Made by a program: the position numbers and the translations under genes | In this document: in pieces, positions 9,018 through 18,116 of the stretch | Numbering within the stretch: position 1 is the first letter of the stretch | Layout of the letters: each line of letters opens with the position of its first letter | Assembly (NCBI GenBank): GCA_945873855.1 | Contig: CAMCEN010000001.1 | Coordinates: 1-64,000 of the forward strand | DNA: 64,000 nt | Source: an uncultured Campylobacter sp. | GTDB taxonomy: Bacteria; Campylobacterota; Campylobacteria; Campylobacterales; Campylobacteraceae | Direction: 5' to 3' | Notes under the pieces: generated by a model | The model's database searches: none | What the model was told of the DNA's origin: nothing | Seen by the model: only the letters and a program-made list of their open reading frames with translations

Positions 9018-9914
9018 CATAAAAATAGCAATTATCACAGGAATTACTACAAAGGTAAAACACATACCAATGGCGATTGCGCTGATTGCTAGGTTGCTAT
9101 CTAGCTTGGCTTTTAGTATCATCGCACTTGCTAACACCATCGGTGGCATCGCAGTCTCTATAAGCCCTACCATATAACTAGGCGAAAACTCTATCCCAAA
9201 AACCCATGCAAAAGCCACGAAAAAGCAAGGCGCTACCACCATACGCAAAAACACTACCAAAGCTGTGCTTTTATAGCTAGAACGAACTGTATTAAACCCA
9301 AGCCCAAGCCCCACAGCAAAAAGTGCTACAGGCACAACAGCACCGCTAAAAAGCCTAAGTGGGGCAAACAAAAAATCAGGAATTTCCACGCTTTTTGCCA
9401 AAAGTCCTGCTACTAGGGCTAGAAATGGCGGGAATTTCATTATTTTAAAGACATTTGCGATTAGACTTACATTGCTAGGTGCTGCATAGCTAAGGATAAA
9501 AGGCCCCAAAAATGCTATCGGCACGCAAGTCACCATCTGGTCGTATAAAATTACCTCATTTGCGATATCATCACCCAAAATGCCTTGAAGTACTGGCAAG
9601 CCCATAAATAGCGTATTACCAAACATCGCAAGTAGCGCCATACTAGCAGTAGTAGCCTTGCTAAATCCTAGCAGGCGCCCAAGGCCAAAGGCTAATAGCA
9701 TCGCTACGAAGTTCGCCCCAAGCCCACAGGCAATCACGCTAAAAAGATGAAAATCTATATTTACATGATAGACTTTATCAAAGATCAGCGCAGGCATAGC
9801 AAAAACAAGCACAAAATCAATGAAAATTATAAGTTGATTTTGCGGTATGACCTTTGTTCGCTTGGCCAGGTAGCCGCTAGCCAAAAGCACAAAAATAGAA
9901 AAAAGTGGTAACAT
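9015..9914 (-). CDS. AEC family transporter (malate/auxin-efflux-carrier type)
   Basis: 299-aa inner-membrane permease with about ten transmembrane helices arranged as two five-helix halves, and the AEC pattern of an N-terminal FSIFVLLASGYLAKR and a C-terminal ETAMPPMVLASAMILKAKL. Family members export or exchange small carboxylates; the substrate cannot be told from sequence. It is monocistronic. AAGGAT precedes the ATG. Confidence 0.85.
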   Translation of the reverse strand: MLPLFSIFVLLASGYLAKRTKVIPQNQLIIFIDFVLVFAMPALIFDKVYHVNIDFHLFSVIACGLGANFVAMLLAFGLGRLLGFSKATTASMALLAMFGNTLFMGLPVLQGILGDDIANEVILYDQMVTCVPIAFLGPFILSYAAPSNVSLIANVFKIMKFPPFLALVAGLLAKSVEIPDFLFAPLRLFSGAVVPVALFAVGLGLGFNTVRSSYKSTALVVFLRMVVAPCFFVAFAWVFGIEFSPSYMVGLIETAMPPMVLASAMILKAKLDSNLAISAIAIGMCFTFVVIPVIIAIFM

Positions 9915-9941
9915 TTTTCATCCTTATTTCATAAAAAACTT

Positions 9942-10012
9942 GGAATTCCTTATAGAATTTTAGAATTCCTTACGGAATTTTAGAATTCCTTACGGAATTT
10001 TGGAATTCCCTA
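9942..10012. repeat. Family A variant tandem array
   Basis: Three near-identical units of about 22 bp containing GGAATTTTAGAATTCC, separated by TTA(T/C), upstream of both the AEC gene and macA. The T in place of C in the centre breaks the perfect palindrome, a common variant here. Confidence 0.8.
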
Positions 10013-10026
10013 AAAAAAGCGGGCAT

Positions 10027-10032
10027 TATAAT
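10027..10032 (+). promoter_or_regulatory. Likely -10 box for macA-macB
   Basis: TATAAT 62 bases before the preferred macA ATG, with no competing signal nearby. Confidence 0.5.
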
Positions 10033-10093
10033 ACTTTTACTTTTAATTAACGCTGATTTGCTAAGATTTGTCTTAAAAATTTTAAGGCTTTAT

Positions 10094-11278
10094 ATGAGAA
10101 AATTTAAGAAAAAACCACTTATTATAGTGGCTATTATAGTGCTAGCAGGCGTGCTTTACTGGACTTTTAGTTCTAGCAGCGAGGAGCAAAATCAGCTAAT
10201 TACTTCAAAAATCAAAAAAGCAAATCTAATTCTTAGCGTGGATGCTGTTGGAGAGGTCTTTGCTGAAAATCTAGTAGATGTAGGCACCAGAGCCACCGGA
10301 CAGATAAAAGAGCTGTATGTAAAAGTAGGCGATAAAGTAAAAGTAGGCGATAAAATCGCTCAAATAGATGATGAAGTCCAGCAAAACACTTTGGAGCAAA
10401 AGCAAGCCGAACTAGGCAGCCTTGAGGCTAGAAAAAACTCAGCCCAAGTAGCCTACAACACAGCAAAATCGCAGTATAGCCGTGAACTAGGGCTTTTTAA
10501 AAATCAAGCCACTTCAAAAGAAAACCTTGAAAATGCTAAAAACGCACTTTTTAGCGCAGAAGCCAGCCTAAAAGAAGCTGATGCCAAAATCACTCAAAGC
10601 AAAATCGCAGTAGATATCGCAAAGCAAGATTTAGGCTATACAAATATCATAGCTCCATTTTCTGGCACGGTGGTATCTGTGCCTGTTGAAGTAGGTCAAA
10701 CCCTAAATGCTGTCCAAAGCGCACCAACAGTAGCTCAAATCGCAGATCTTGGCAAAATGGAGATAAAAATGGAAGTAAGCGAGGCTGATATCGGTCAAAT
10801 AAAAGTAGGCGACATAGTAGAATATAATGTGCTCTCAAATGTAGAAAATAAATTCCGCGCAAAAGTAAGCTCTATTGATCCAGGGCTAACTACGCTAAGC
10901 AATGGCAATTACAGCACCACAAGTTCTAGCTCAAGCACTACAAAAAGTGCTGTTTACTACTATGTAAAAATGCTAGTAAATAACGAAAGTGGCGCACTTC
11001 GCATAGGTATGACTACGCAAAATAAAATCATCGTAAAAGAAGTAAAAGACGCTATCCAAATACCGTTAATTGCGCTAAAAACTGATGAAGAAGGCAACTA
11101 CGCCCTACTAAAAACAGGCAATGAAATCAGCAAAAAATACCTAAAAATCGGTATAAAAACAGAAGCTTACGCAGAGGTTATAGAGGGACTAAAAGAGGGC
11201 GATGAAGTAGTAAGCTCTCAAATGAGCCAAGCACAAATTGATGAAATAATCGCAAATCGCAAGGTGAGATTTCGCTAA
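10094..11278 (+). CDS. macA: Periplasmic adaptor of a MacAB-type efflux pump
   Basis: Membrane-fusion protein (394 aa) linking the MacB ABC transporter to an outer-membrane channel. It has an N-terminal anchor helix, a split biotinyl-lipoyl domain (VKVGDKVKVGDKIAQIDDEV and IIAPFSGTVVSVPVEVGQTL), a long coiled-coil hairpin between them and C-terminal beta-barrel domains. A TTG at 10058 extends the frame, but ATG 10094 is preferred because AAGG lies 8 bases upstream and a basic-then-hydrophobic anchor follows. The VKVGDK motif is duplicated by an 18-bp tandem repeat. The stop overlaps the macB start (TAATG). Confidence 0.9.
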   Translation: MRKFKKKPLIIVAIIVLAGVLYWTFSSSSEEQNQLITSKIKKANLILSVDAVGEVFAENLVDVGTRATGQIKELYVKVGDKVKVGDKIAQIDDEVQQNTLEQKQAELGSLEARKNSAQVAYNTAKSQYSRELGLFKNQATSKENLENAKNALFSAEASLKEADAKITQSKIAVDIAKQDLGYTNIIAPFSGTVVSVPVEVGQTLNAVQSAPTVAQIADLGKMEIKMEVSEADIGQIKVGDIVEYNVLSNVENKFRAKVSSIDPGLTTLSNGNYSTTSSSSSTTKSAVYYYVKMLVNNESGALRIGMTTQNKIIVKEVKDAIQIPLIALKTDEEGNYALLKTGNEISKKYLKIGIKTEAYAEVIEGLKEGDEVVSSQMSQAQIDEIIANRKVRFR

Positions 11279-13209
11279 TGATCCACTTAGAAAATATCAC
11301 AAAGTCCTTTGCTAACGGAAGCGAGCAAATGCTAGCTTTAAAAGGCGTTAGCTTGCATATAGAAGCTGGCGAGTTTATAGCAATAGTAGGACAAAGTGGC
11401 TCTGGCAAATCAACCCTTATGAATATAATCGGCTGCTTAGATACCCTAACTAGCGGTAGCTATAAGCTGGGTGGCAAGGACATCACGCATTTTAGCCCTG
11501 ATGAGCTAAGTGAGCTAAGACTTAAAAAATTTGGTTTTATTTTTCAGCGTTACAATCTAATTAGCGCAAATAACGCACTTGAAAATGTAGCTTTGCCAGC
11601 AATCTATGCTGGTTCGCACAAAGACGAAAGAACCGCTCGTGCCTTAGAGCTTTTAGATATGCTAGGGCTTAAAGGCAAAGAATACCAAAACCCAAACAAG
11701 CTAAGTGGCGGTCAACAACAGCGTGTTAGTATCGCAAGGGCTTTAATGAACGGTGGAGAGATACTGCTGTGTGATGAACCAACAGGAGCCCTAGATAGCG
11801 CAAGTGGAGAGATGGTGCTAAAAATACTAAAAGAGCTAAACGCCAAGGGCCACACCATCATCATGGTAACGCACGATAAAAGCATAGCCTCTCACGCAAA
11901 CCGCATAATAGAAATAAAAGATGGCCAAATTATATGCGATGAGAAAAAAGATGCTAAGCTAGTAAAGTTAAAGACCCCAAAACTCACTTACTCAAACAAT
12001 CTAAGTGCGCTAAAAGCCGAGCTTAGCGAGAGCCTTGCTATGAGCATAGGAGCGATAAAAGCGCATAAACTTCGCTCTTTTCTTACTATGCTTGGAATTA
12101 TCATAGGCATCACTTCAGTTATTTGCGTAGTAGCCCTTGCCAAAGGTAGCCAAGAAAGCATCATAGAAAGCATAAACAAAATGGGCACAAACACCATACA
12201 AATAAACCCTGGCCGTGGCCCAGGCGATAGAAACTCAGCTAAGGTAAAGAGATTTAATGTAGATGATGCAAAAATGCTTGAAAAACTTGATTTTGTAGAC
12301 TATGCCTCACCTATAATGAGAACAAGCGCAGAGCTAATATATGCAAATAAATCAAGCACAGGCTTAGCTAGAGCAGGAAATGAAAAAATACTTCAAATCT
12401 CAGGCGTGGAGCTAGAAAGTGGCAGAAACTTCACAAAAGAAGATGTGCTAAACTCAGCTTCTGTGATGATAATAGACCAAAATACCAAAAAAGAGTTTTT
12501 CCAAGCCCTAAAAGACGATGAAGTTATAGGTCAAAATATTATTTTTGCTGGGCATCCTTTTAGCATCATCGGCATTGCCAAAAAAGACGAAGGACCTTTT
12601 GGCGATACCACGCTTAGCGTGTATCTGCCATACACCACTGTCACAAACCGCCTAACAGGAGATTATAACCTACGCCAAATCATAGTTAGCATAAAAAACA
12701 ATATAAACAGCCAGCTAGCAGAACAAGCAATCAGCGATATTTTGCTAGCTCGCAGAGGCGCAAGAGACTTTCACATGCGCAACTCCGATACCATATTACA
12801 AACCATAAAAGCCACCACTGATACAATGGGTCTGCTTATTTCTGGTGTGGCTCTTATATCGCTACTTGTGGGTGGTATAGGCGTGATGAACATCATGCTA
12901 GTAAGCGTGATAGAACGCACCAAAGAAATCGGCGTTCGCATGGCAATAGGCGCAAAAGGGAAAAATATCATGTTACAATTTCTAATAGAAGCGGTGCTAC
13001 TTTGCGCCCTTGGTGGTGCTGTGGGAGTAGCACTTGCTTTTGCTATAGGCTGGCTTATAAATCTCTCTGGCATTGTAAGCATGATATTTTCGCTCTCATC
13101 TGTTTTGGTAGCTTTTGGGATTTCATCGGCTATTGGCATTATTTTTGGCTATATGCCAGCAAAGAGTGCTAGTAGGCTTAATCCTATTGATGCCTTACAG
13201 CGAGAGTAG
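11278..13209 (+). CDS. macB: MacB-type ABC transporter (ATPase plus permease)
   Basis: 643-aa fusion of an N-terminal ABC ATPase and a four-helix permease. The ATPase shows Walker A GQSGSGKST, signature LSGGQQQRVSIARAL and Walker B ILLCDEPTGALD. The permease has one helix near residue 265, a large periplasmic domain, then three helices with GGIGVMNIMLVSVIERTKEIGVRMAIGA. It works with MacA and a TolC-like channel to expel macrolides, peptides or lipids from the periplasm. It overlaps macA by one base. Confidence 0.95.
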   Translation: MIHLENITKSFANGSEQMLALKGVSLHIEAGEFIAIVGQSGSGKSTLMNIIGCLDTLTSGSYKLGGKDITHFSPDELSELRLKKFGFIFQRYNLISANNALENVALPAIYAGSHKDERTARALELLDMLGLKGKEYQNPNKLSGGQQQRVSIARALMNGGEILLCDEPTGALDSASGEMVLKILKELNAKGHTIIMVTHDKSIASHANRIIEIKDGQIICDEKKDAKLVKLKTPKLTYSNNLSALKAELSESLAMSIGAIKAHKLRSFLTMLGIIIGITSVICVVALAKGSQESIIESINKMGTNTIQINPGRGPGDRNSAKVKRFNVDDAKMLEKLDFVDYASPIMRTSAELIYANKSSTGLARAGNEKILQISGVELESGRNFTKEDVLNSASVMIIDQNTKKEFFQALKDDEVIGQNIIFAGHPFSIIGIAKKDEGPFGDTTLSVYLPYTTVTNRLTGDYNLRQIIVSIKNNINSQLAEQAISDILLARRGARDFHMRNSDTILQTIKATTDTMGLLISGVALISLLVGGIGVMNIMLVSVIERTKEIGVRMAIGAKGKNIMLQFLIEAVLLCALGGAVGVALAFAIGWLINLSGIVSMIFSLSSVLVAFGISSAIGIIFGYMPAKSASRLNPIDALQRE

Positions 13210-13216
13210 AGCGGAT

Positions 13217-13341
13217 GGCAATTCGTCTCGCACGCCTATTGCGACTAAACTTCACTCACACTTCGCTTGACGCACGATGAGTGCGCCTTCGCTTGTGTTC
13301 GCTCAGTTTAGCCACACTAGACGCACGATACTAGAATTGCC
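13217..13341 (+). repeat. E-family structured repeat, copy E1
   Basis: Long imperfect hairpin starting 7 bases after the macB stop. Terminal arms are GGCAATTC (13217-13224) and GAATTGCC (13334-13341). The middle stem has CTAAACT on the left and AGTTTAG on the right, then ACAC/GTGT. The central hairpin is GACGCAC (13269-13275)/GTGCGCC (13281-13287). Pairing matches the other E copies although the outer stem sequence is different. Confidence 0.85.
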
Positions 13342-13347
13342 GTTTTC

Positions 13348-13428
13348 TAGGGAATTCTAGTGATTTTTTGTAAGAATTCTAGAATTCCTAGTAATTTTTT
13401 GTGGGAATTCTAGAATTCCTAGGGAATT
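13348..13428. repeat. Family A palindromes upstream of tolC-like gene
   Basis: Three palindromes spaced by GTGATTTTTTGTA-like segments, between copy E1 and the outer-membrane channel gene. Confidence 0.75.
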
Positions 13429-13466
13429 TTTATGAAAATTTTAGATTTGTTTTAAGAAGGAATAAA

Positions 13467-14798
13467 ATGAAATATTTTTTTTTAGCATTTTTGGCTTTTT
13501 TTATCTCAGCTTGTGCGACCAAAGCTCTAAACTACGACCCAAAAGACATAAAGCGTGATTATAACGCCACTTGGCAGTATAATTTTAATATCGCTGAGCT
13601 TGATGGCCTTATTGTCCAGGCTTTAAAAAATAACGAGGATTTAGAAACTGCTAGCCTAAATCTCTACCAAGCAATGCTTAGAGCAAATATCGCTCTAAGC
13701 GACCTTGCTCCAACGCCAAGTGCTAGCACAAGGGCTAGTTCAAACCGTGATATAAAAGCAGGTGGCGCGTCAGCTAGGAGCTTTACAGCCGATGTTTCTC
13801 TTGGCTGGGAGCTTGATATTTTTGGGCGTATTTATGATGGTTATGAGAGTGCTAGATTTGGGGCTATTGCTAGCTCGCTCAGTTTAGAAGATGTGCGAGA
13901 AAGCCTTGTAAATAGCGTAATTTCAGCGTATTTTAATATCTTGTATTTAAACGAACAAAAGGCAAATTTGCTACTAAATTACGAAAATATGCTAAAACTG
14001 CATGAAATCGTAAAAATAAAAGAAAGCCTAGGGCGAGAAGAGCCTTTGGCTTTGTCTTTAAGCGCTGGGAACTTGCTAAGCCTACAAAATAGCCTAAATA
14101 ACGCTGATAAAGACCTAAATGCTAGTTTTGAGAGCCTAAAAAACCTTACTCGCACGCAGTTTTTACCAAGTACTAAAATTAGCGAAATTTCTTTGCCAAA
14201 GGCTGATTTAGGCACAATTAGCGCTGAAAATAACGCTCTAAATATATCGTGGCTTTATCGCCTTAGCTCTCGCCCTGATGTAAACATGGCACTAGCCCAG
14301 CTAAATGCTGGATTTTACGATTACAGAGTCAGCCAAAAGGACTTTTTGCCTCGCATAAATCTAGGTGGCTCGCTCTCTAGCAGCAGCGGCAAAATCAGCG
14401 ATGCTTATACCTTTAACCTACTTAGTGGCAATGTAAGCATTAGTCTGCCATTTCTTAATTTTTACAAACTTAGCCAAAACTTAAAAATCTCAGAAGCCGA
14501 GTTTAATAAACTACGCCTAAACTATGAAAAAACGCTAGCAAATGCTATAAATGAAGCCCTGCGCTTTGCAAGTGATTATGAACTAGATAGCCAGAGCCTT
14601 TTAAATAGTGAAAATATCATCACTGAGAGAGAAAAAATCCTAGCTATTTATGAGCAAAAATACTCTCTTGGCAGAGCCGAGCTAAAAGATTTGCTAAGCG
14701 CACAAAATGACTTGCTAAGTGCGAAAAACTCGCTAGCGAATATGAAATATCAGGTTTTAAGGGACTTGATAGGCTTTTATAAGGCCAGTGCTTATTAG
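13467..14798 (+). CDS. TolC-like outer membrane efflux lipoprotein
   Basis: 443-aa outer-membrane channel of the NodT/CmeC lipoprotein type. It starts with a lipoprotein signal (MKYFFLAFLAFFISAC, predicted lipidated Cys16) and has two OEP repeats with the typical LGWELDIFGRIYDGYESA in the first half and ISLPFLNFYKLSQNLKISEA in the second. An upstream in-frame start at 13401 would translate repeat DNA; ATG 13467 is chosen because AAGGA lies 7 bases before it and the signal peptide begins there. It follows macB by about 260 bp and presumably completes a tripartite pump. Confidence 0.88.
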   Translation: MKYFFLAFLAFFISACATKALNYDPKDIKRDYNATWQYNFNIAELDGLIVQALKNNEDLETASLNLYQAMLRANIALSDLAPTPSASTRASSNRDIKAGGASARSFTADVSLGWELDIFGRIYDGYESARFGAIASSLSLEDVRESLVNSVISAYFNILYLNEQKANLLLNYENMLKLHEIVKIKESLGREEPLALSLSAGNLLSLQNSLNNADKDLNASFESLKNLTRTQFLPSTKISEISLPKADLGTISAENNALNISWLYRLSSRPDVNMALAQLNAGFYDYRVSQKDFLPRINLGGSLSSSSGKISDAYTFNLLSGNVSISLPFLNFYKLSQNLKISEAEFNKLRLNYEKTLANAINEALRFASDYELDSQSLLNSENIITEREKILAIYEQKYSLGRAELKDLLSAQNDLLSAKNSLANMKYQVLRDLIGFYKASAY

Positions 14799-14814
14799 CA
14801 ATTTAATTTTTATA

Positions 14815-14942
14815 GGCTGGCTCAGTTTGCGGACGCCTTTAGCTACCGCGCGCCTCGATGAATTATATATTCTATCATCGGCGCGCGCTAGCTAAATTCG
14901 CCTCGCAACCTTGGAGCCTATTTTTTACTGCCGCTACCGCGA
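14815..14942 (+). repeat. D-family structured repeat, copy D2
   Basis: Begins about 16 bases after the tolC-like stop. Inner stem AGCTACCGCGCGCC (14841-14854) pairs with GGCGCGCGCTAGCT (14880-14893) around the conserved GATGAATTATATATTCTAT segment. An outer stem GGCTC...GTTTGCG pairs with CGCAACCTTGGAGCC. The right flank matches D1 (TTTTTTACTGCCGCTACCGCG). Confidence 0.85.
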
Positions 14943-14973
14943 AGTCCAAACGACTGCGCGAATTCTAAAATTC

Positions 14974-15022
14974 CGTCATTGCGAGCGAAGCGAAGCAATC
15001 TTTTAGGAAATTCTAGAATTCC
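14974..15022. repeat. Family B repeat plus family A site
   Basis: CGTCATTGCGAGCGAAGCGA followed by AGCAATCTTTT (family B, 14974-15004), then a family A site up to the comEC stop. Lies between convergent genes. Confidence 0.8.
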
Positions 15023-16285
15023 CTATATAAAAAGTCCCCAAAAATAAATAACCGCCCCGCTAAGCGCTACAAAAACAGCGCAGTATTTATACTTCACAGC
15101 AAATATCAAAGAAAGATTAAAAAGCACAAAAAGCCAAGTAGGGATAAAAATCTCGCCCCCTTTTGTCGCGTAAGCTAAAAAATCTAGTAAATAACTATCC
15201 ATTAGCCCACCAAAGCCAAAAAGATGTAAAACTATACTAAGTGGATAAAACACGACAAAAGCGTAACTAAGTACTATCACGCTAAGCTGAAAAATGCTAG
15301 CTTGCGGAAAAAAGTAAAATACTGGGATATTCATTGCTGAGAATACAAAAAGCTCAAAGCATAGGGCGTGAGCGAGCATTTTTGCCTTGCTTTTAAAGTC
15401 GCTATACTCGCCAAAATGCCTGATATAAACAAGTATAAAAAACACGCCCAAGCACGAAAAATAAAAGCCTATGCTAAAAATAAGGCTTGGCGAGCTACAA
15501 AGCGCAAAAACCACGCAAAGAAGTAGGGTGCCAAAAGCAAAAATCTTTATGCCTCGCACAAGCAAAATAAAGCCAAAAACGCTCATTAAGTAGCTTCTAA
15601 AAAAGCTTGGTGTAAAGTCCAAAATCCACAAATAAAACGCCCCCAAAGCCAAAATAAAAAGGCTTAAATCAATATCTCTGTTTCTATGTGGGAAAAATCT
15701 TTGCTGAAAATAACTATAAGGTCTTTTTAACAAAAAATAAAAAATCGCAAAAAGCAAGCCTAGATGAAAGCCAGAAATGGCTAGTAAATGTGCAATTCCC
15801 CAGTTTGTAATCTCGCTTCTAAGCTCTTTTGAAAGTGGTGTGGCAAAAAATAATGCTGAATATAGCTCGCTAGCTTTGGGGCTTTGGTGTTGAGCTGATA
15901 CTAGATTTACTAGCTTTTGGCGCAGGGTTGGGGCGGTGCTAATAGCCTTTATATCAAAAACTGCGCTAAAAAACATACCTTTTAAGTAGGATTTAAAATC
16001 TAGCTTTTTTGTAGGTATTTTTATGCTATATGCGCCTTTTTCTAGCTTGGCTTTTGCGTAGCTGTAAATGCGAAAATCAGGCGTAGCAAAGATATTTGAG
16101 TAATAAACCTTGCCGTTTTTGCTAAGCTTTTGCTCGCTAGCAAGCAGGGTAGCTTGGCTGCTAAGGTAGGGTTTGGCTTTGATTTTGGTAAAATTATAGT
16201 ATTTTAGCCCCACGCTAAGGGCAAAAATCAGCCCAGCAATAAGGAAAAAATAAATAATTTCTTTTTTGTTTTCAAAGAGATTCAT
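15023..16285 (-). CDS. comEC: ComEC/Rec2-type DNA uptake channel
   Basis: 420-aa polytopic membrane protein of the competence channel that passes single-stranded DNA across the inner membrane. An N-terminal OB-like periplasmic region follows the first helix, and the family signature AHLLAISGFHLGLLFAI is near residue 165. About nine helices follow. The C-terminal metallo-beta-lactamase domain found in longer ComEC proteins is absent; as far as I recall this is usual for Campylobacterota. It is divergent from ilvA, with 80 bases between starts. Confidence 0.88.
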   Translation of the reverse strand: MNLFENKKEIIYFFLIAGLIFALSVGLKYYNFTKIKAKPYLSSQATLLASEQKLSKNGKVYYSNIFATPDFRIYSYAKAKLEKGAYSIKIPTKKLDFKSYLKGMFFSAVFDIKAISTAPTLRQKLVNLVSAQHQSPKASELYSALFFATPLSKELRSEITNWGIAHLLAISGFHLGLLFAIFYFLLKRPYSYFQQRFFPHRNRDIDLSLFILALGAFYLWILDFTPSFFRSYLMSVFGFILLVRGIKIFAFGTLLLCVVFALCSSPSLIFSIGFYFSCLGVFFILVYIRHFGEYSDFKSKAKMLAHALCFELFVFSAMNIPVFYFFPQASIFQLSVIVLSYAFVVFYPLSIVLHLFGFGGLMDSYLLDFLAYATKGGEIFIPTWLFVLFNLSLIFAVKYKYCAVFVALSGAVIYFWGLFI

Positions 16286-16330
16286 AGCTAAATTCTAGCT
16301 AAAAATATTATGAATTTGTGTGATTTGTGC

Positions 16331-16336
16331 TAAAAT
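16331..16336 (+). promoter_or_regulatory. Likely -10 box for ilvA
   Basis: TAAAAT preceded by GC, 30 bases before ATG 16366. Confidence 0.5.
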
Positions 16337-16365
16337 TAGCCCAAAATATCAAAAAAAGGCAAAAA

Positions 16366-17577
16366 ATGTTAGAACTAGAAAAAATCAAAGCCGCCCACGA
16401 GACTATAAAAGACTTCGTTTACAAAACCCCTTTTTCGCTCTCAACTCGCCTGAGTAAGGCAATGGATGCAAAAATCTACCTAAAAGAAGAAAATCTCCAA
16501 ATCACCGGTGCTTATAAGGTGCGAGGGGCGTTTAACAAAATCGCAAATCTAAGTCCTGAACAAAAGAAAAAAGGCGTCGTAGCAGCAAGTGCTGGCAATC
16601 ACGCCCAAGGCGTAGCAATCAGCGCAACGCACTTTGGCGTTCGCTCCACTATCATCATGCCAGAAGCTGCCCCACTGCTAAAAGTAGCAGGCACAAAAGC
16701 CCTAGGCGCAGAAGTCATACTAAAGGGCAATAACTTTGATGAGGCCTACGCCTTTGCGCTAGAATACGCAAAAGAACACGATATGTGCTTTGTGCATCCT
16801 TTTGAGGATGAACTAGTCCAAGCAGGGCAGGGGACAATAGCCCTTGAAGTGCTAGCTAAGGTGGAAAATCCTGATTATATCGTAGTACCAATAGGTGGCG
16901 GTGGGCTAATTAGCGGTGTGGGCTCATGCATAAAGCAGCTAAGCCCAAATACCAAAATAATCGGCGTTCAAAGTAGCGGCGCACCTGCTATGAGCAAGAG
17001 CTTTGCTGCTAAAAAGCAAATAAACTCAAGTTCTGTTCGCACTATCGCTGATGGTATTGCGGTGCGTGATGCTAGCAAGATTACTTTAAAGACGATTTTA
17101 GAGGTGGTTGATGAGATAGTAGAGGTAAGCGACGATGAGATAGCAAATGCGATTTTATACCTGCTAGAGAGCCAAAAAATCGTAGTAGAGGGCGCTGGGG
17201 CTGTGGGCGTGGCGGCTTTGTTTGAGCGAAAGTTTTGCTTTGAGCCTGGAAGCTCTATTGTGATAGTGCTAAGTGGCGGAAACATCGATGTACAAATGCT
17301 AAATGTCATCATAGAAAAAGGTCTAATCAAATCAAGCCGCAAAATGATAATAAATGTAACGCTAATAGACAAGCCAGGTGCCTTACAAGGCCTTACCTCA
17401 GTGCTAACAGGAACTGGCGCAAATATCGTAAAAATCGACTATGATAGATTCTCAACCAAGCTAAGCTACGGCGATGCTATGATAAAAATCACGCTTGAGA
17501 CTAAGGGCAAAGAACACCAAGAAAATGTAAGCTCTGCGCTAAGGGCAGCTGGATATGAGTTTTATGAGGAATTTTAG
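16366..17577 (+). CDS. ilvA: Threonine ammonia-lyase (threonine dehydratase)
   Basis: PLP enzyme (403 aa) converting threonine to 2-oxobutanoate at the start of isoleucine synthesis. PLP lysine is in ENLQITGAYKVRGAFNKI; the phosphate-binding loop is in SAGNHAQG; the glycine loop is VPIGGGGLISG. A C-terminal ACT domain (from about residue 325) suggests allosteric control. A GTG at 16327 adds 13 codons, but ATG 16366 with AAAAGG just upstream gives the usual length. The TAG stop lies inside a family A variant palindrome. Confidence 0.95.
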   Translation: MLELEKIKAAHETIKDFVYKTPFSLSTRLSKAMDAKIYLKEENLQITGAYKVRGAFNKIANLSPEQKKKGVVAASAGNHAQGVAISATHFGVRSTIIMPEAAPLLKVAGTKALGAEVILKGNNFDEAYAFALEYAKEHDMCFVHPFEDELVQAGQGTIALEVLAKVENPDYIVVPIGGGGLISGVGSCIKQLSPNTKIIGVQSSGAPAMSKSFAAKKQINSSSVRTIADGIAVRDASKITLKTILEVVDEIVEVSDDEIANAILYLLESQKIVVEGAGAVGVAALFERKFCFEPGSSIVIVLSGGNIDVQMLNVIIEKGLIKSSRKMIINVTLIDKPGALQGLTSVLTGTGANIVKIDYDRFSTKLSYGDAMIKITLETKGKEHQENVSSALRAAGYEFYEEF

Positions 17578-18116
17578 AATTCCCTGCGTCATTGCGAGGC
17601 TTTGAAAATTCCGTCATTGCGAGGCTTGAAAAGCCGAAGCAATCTCGTCCAAAATTCCTAAGCCTTGTGTCATCCCCCAGCTTGACCCGAGGATCTCTGC
17701 GTTTTTTTTTTTTTTTTACTTCGCATCCGTTGGTTGCTTCGCATCCGCTGGTTGGGGGTTAGGAGGTATTTTTATGGAATTCTAGAATTCCCTACTATGT
17801 CATCCCTCAGCCCCTTTAGGGGATCTCTATATGGAATTTTAGAATTCCTATAAACGCAAAAAGCTCTAGGAATTTTAGATTCTTTATGATGTCATCCCCC
17901 GATCAAGTCGGGGGATGGCGCAAGGCTTAGGAATTCCAGAATTCCTAGTGATTTTTGACTAGGAATTTTAGATTTTATTCTAGGAATTCTAGAATTTGCT
18001 TTGGGAATTCTAGAATTTTGCTTAGGAATTCTAGATTTATCCTATGAATTCTGGGATAAAAATACCCCCGCACCAACCAACGGATGCGAAGCAAAAAAAA
18101 CTCGCTTAAAAAATCA
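17578..18116. repeat. Composite intergenic cluster of A, B, C and F repeats
   Basis: This 539-base gap between convergent ilvA and the cytochrome gene contains no gene that I can support. Family B copies: 17587-17647 (one short, one full). Family C copies: 17668-17697, 17797-17829 and 17890-17920; the last folds perfectly, CATCCCCCGA with TCGGGGGATG. Family F copies: 17719-17774 (TTCGCATCCG(T/C)TGGTT twice, then GGGGGTTAGGAGGTATTTTT) and, inverted, 18057-18102. A run of 16 T occupies 17702-17717. Family A sites fill the spaces. Confidence 0.85.

Noticed and set aside
15023-16285. ComEC as a truncated pseudogene
   Set aside because: The short form without the beta-lactamase domain is, as I recall, normal in this bacterial group; the frame is intact and the core motif present.
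17702-17717. Phase-variable poly-T tract of 16 bases
   Set aside because: It lies between repeats and is not in or near a gene start, so no switching effect can be supported.
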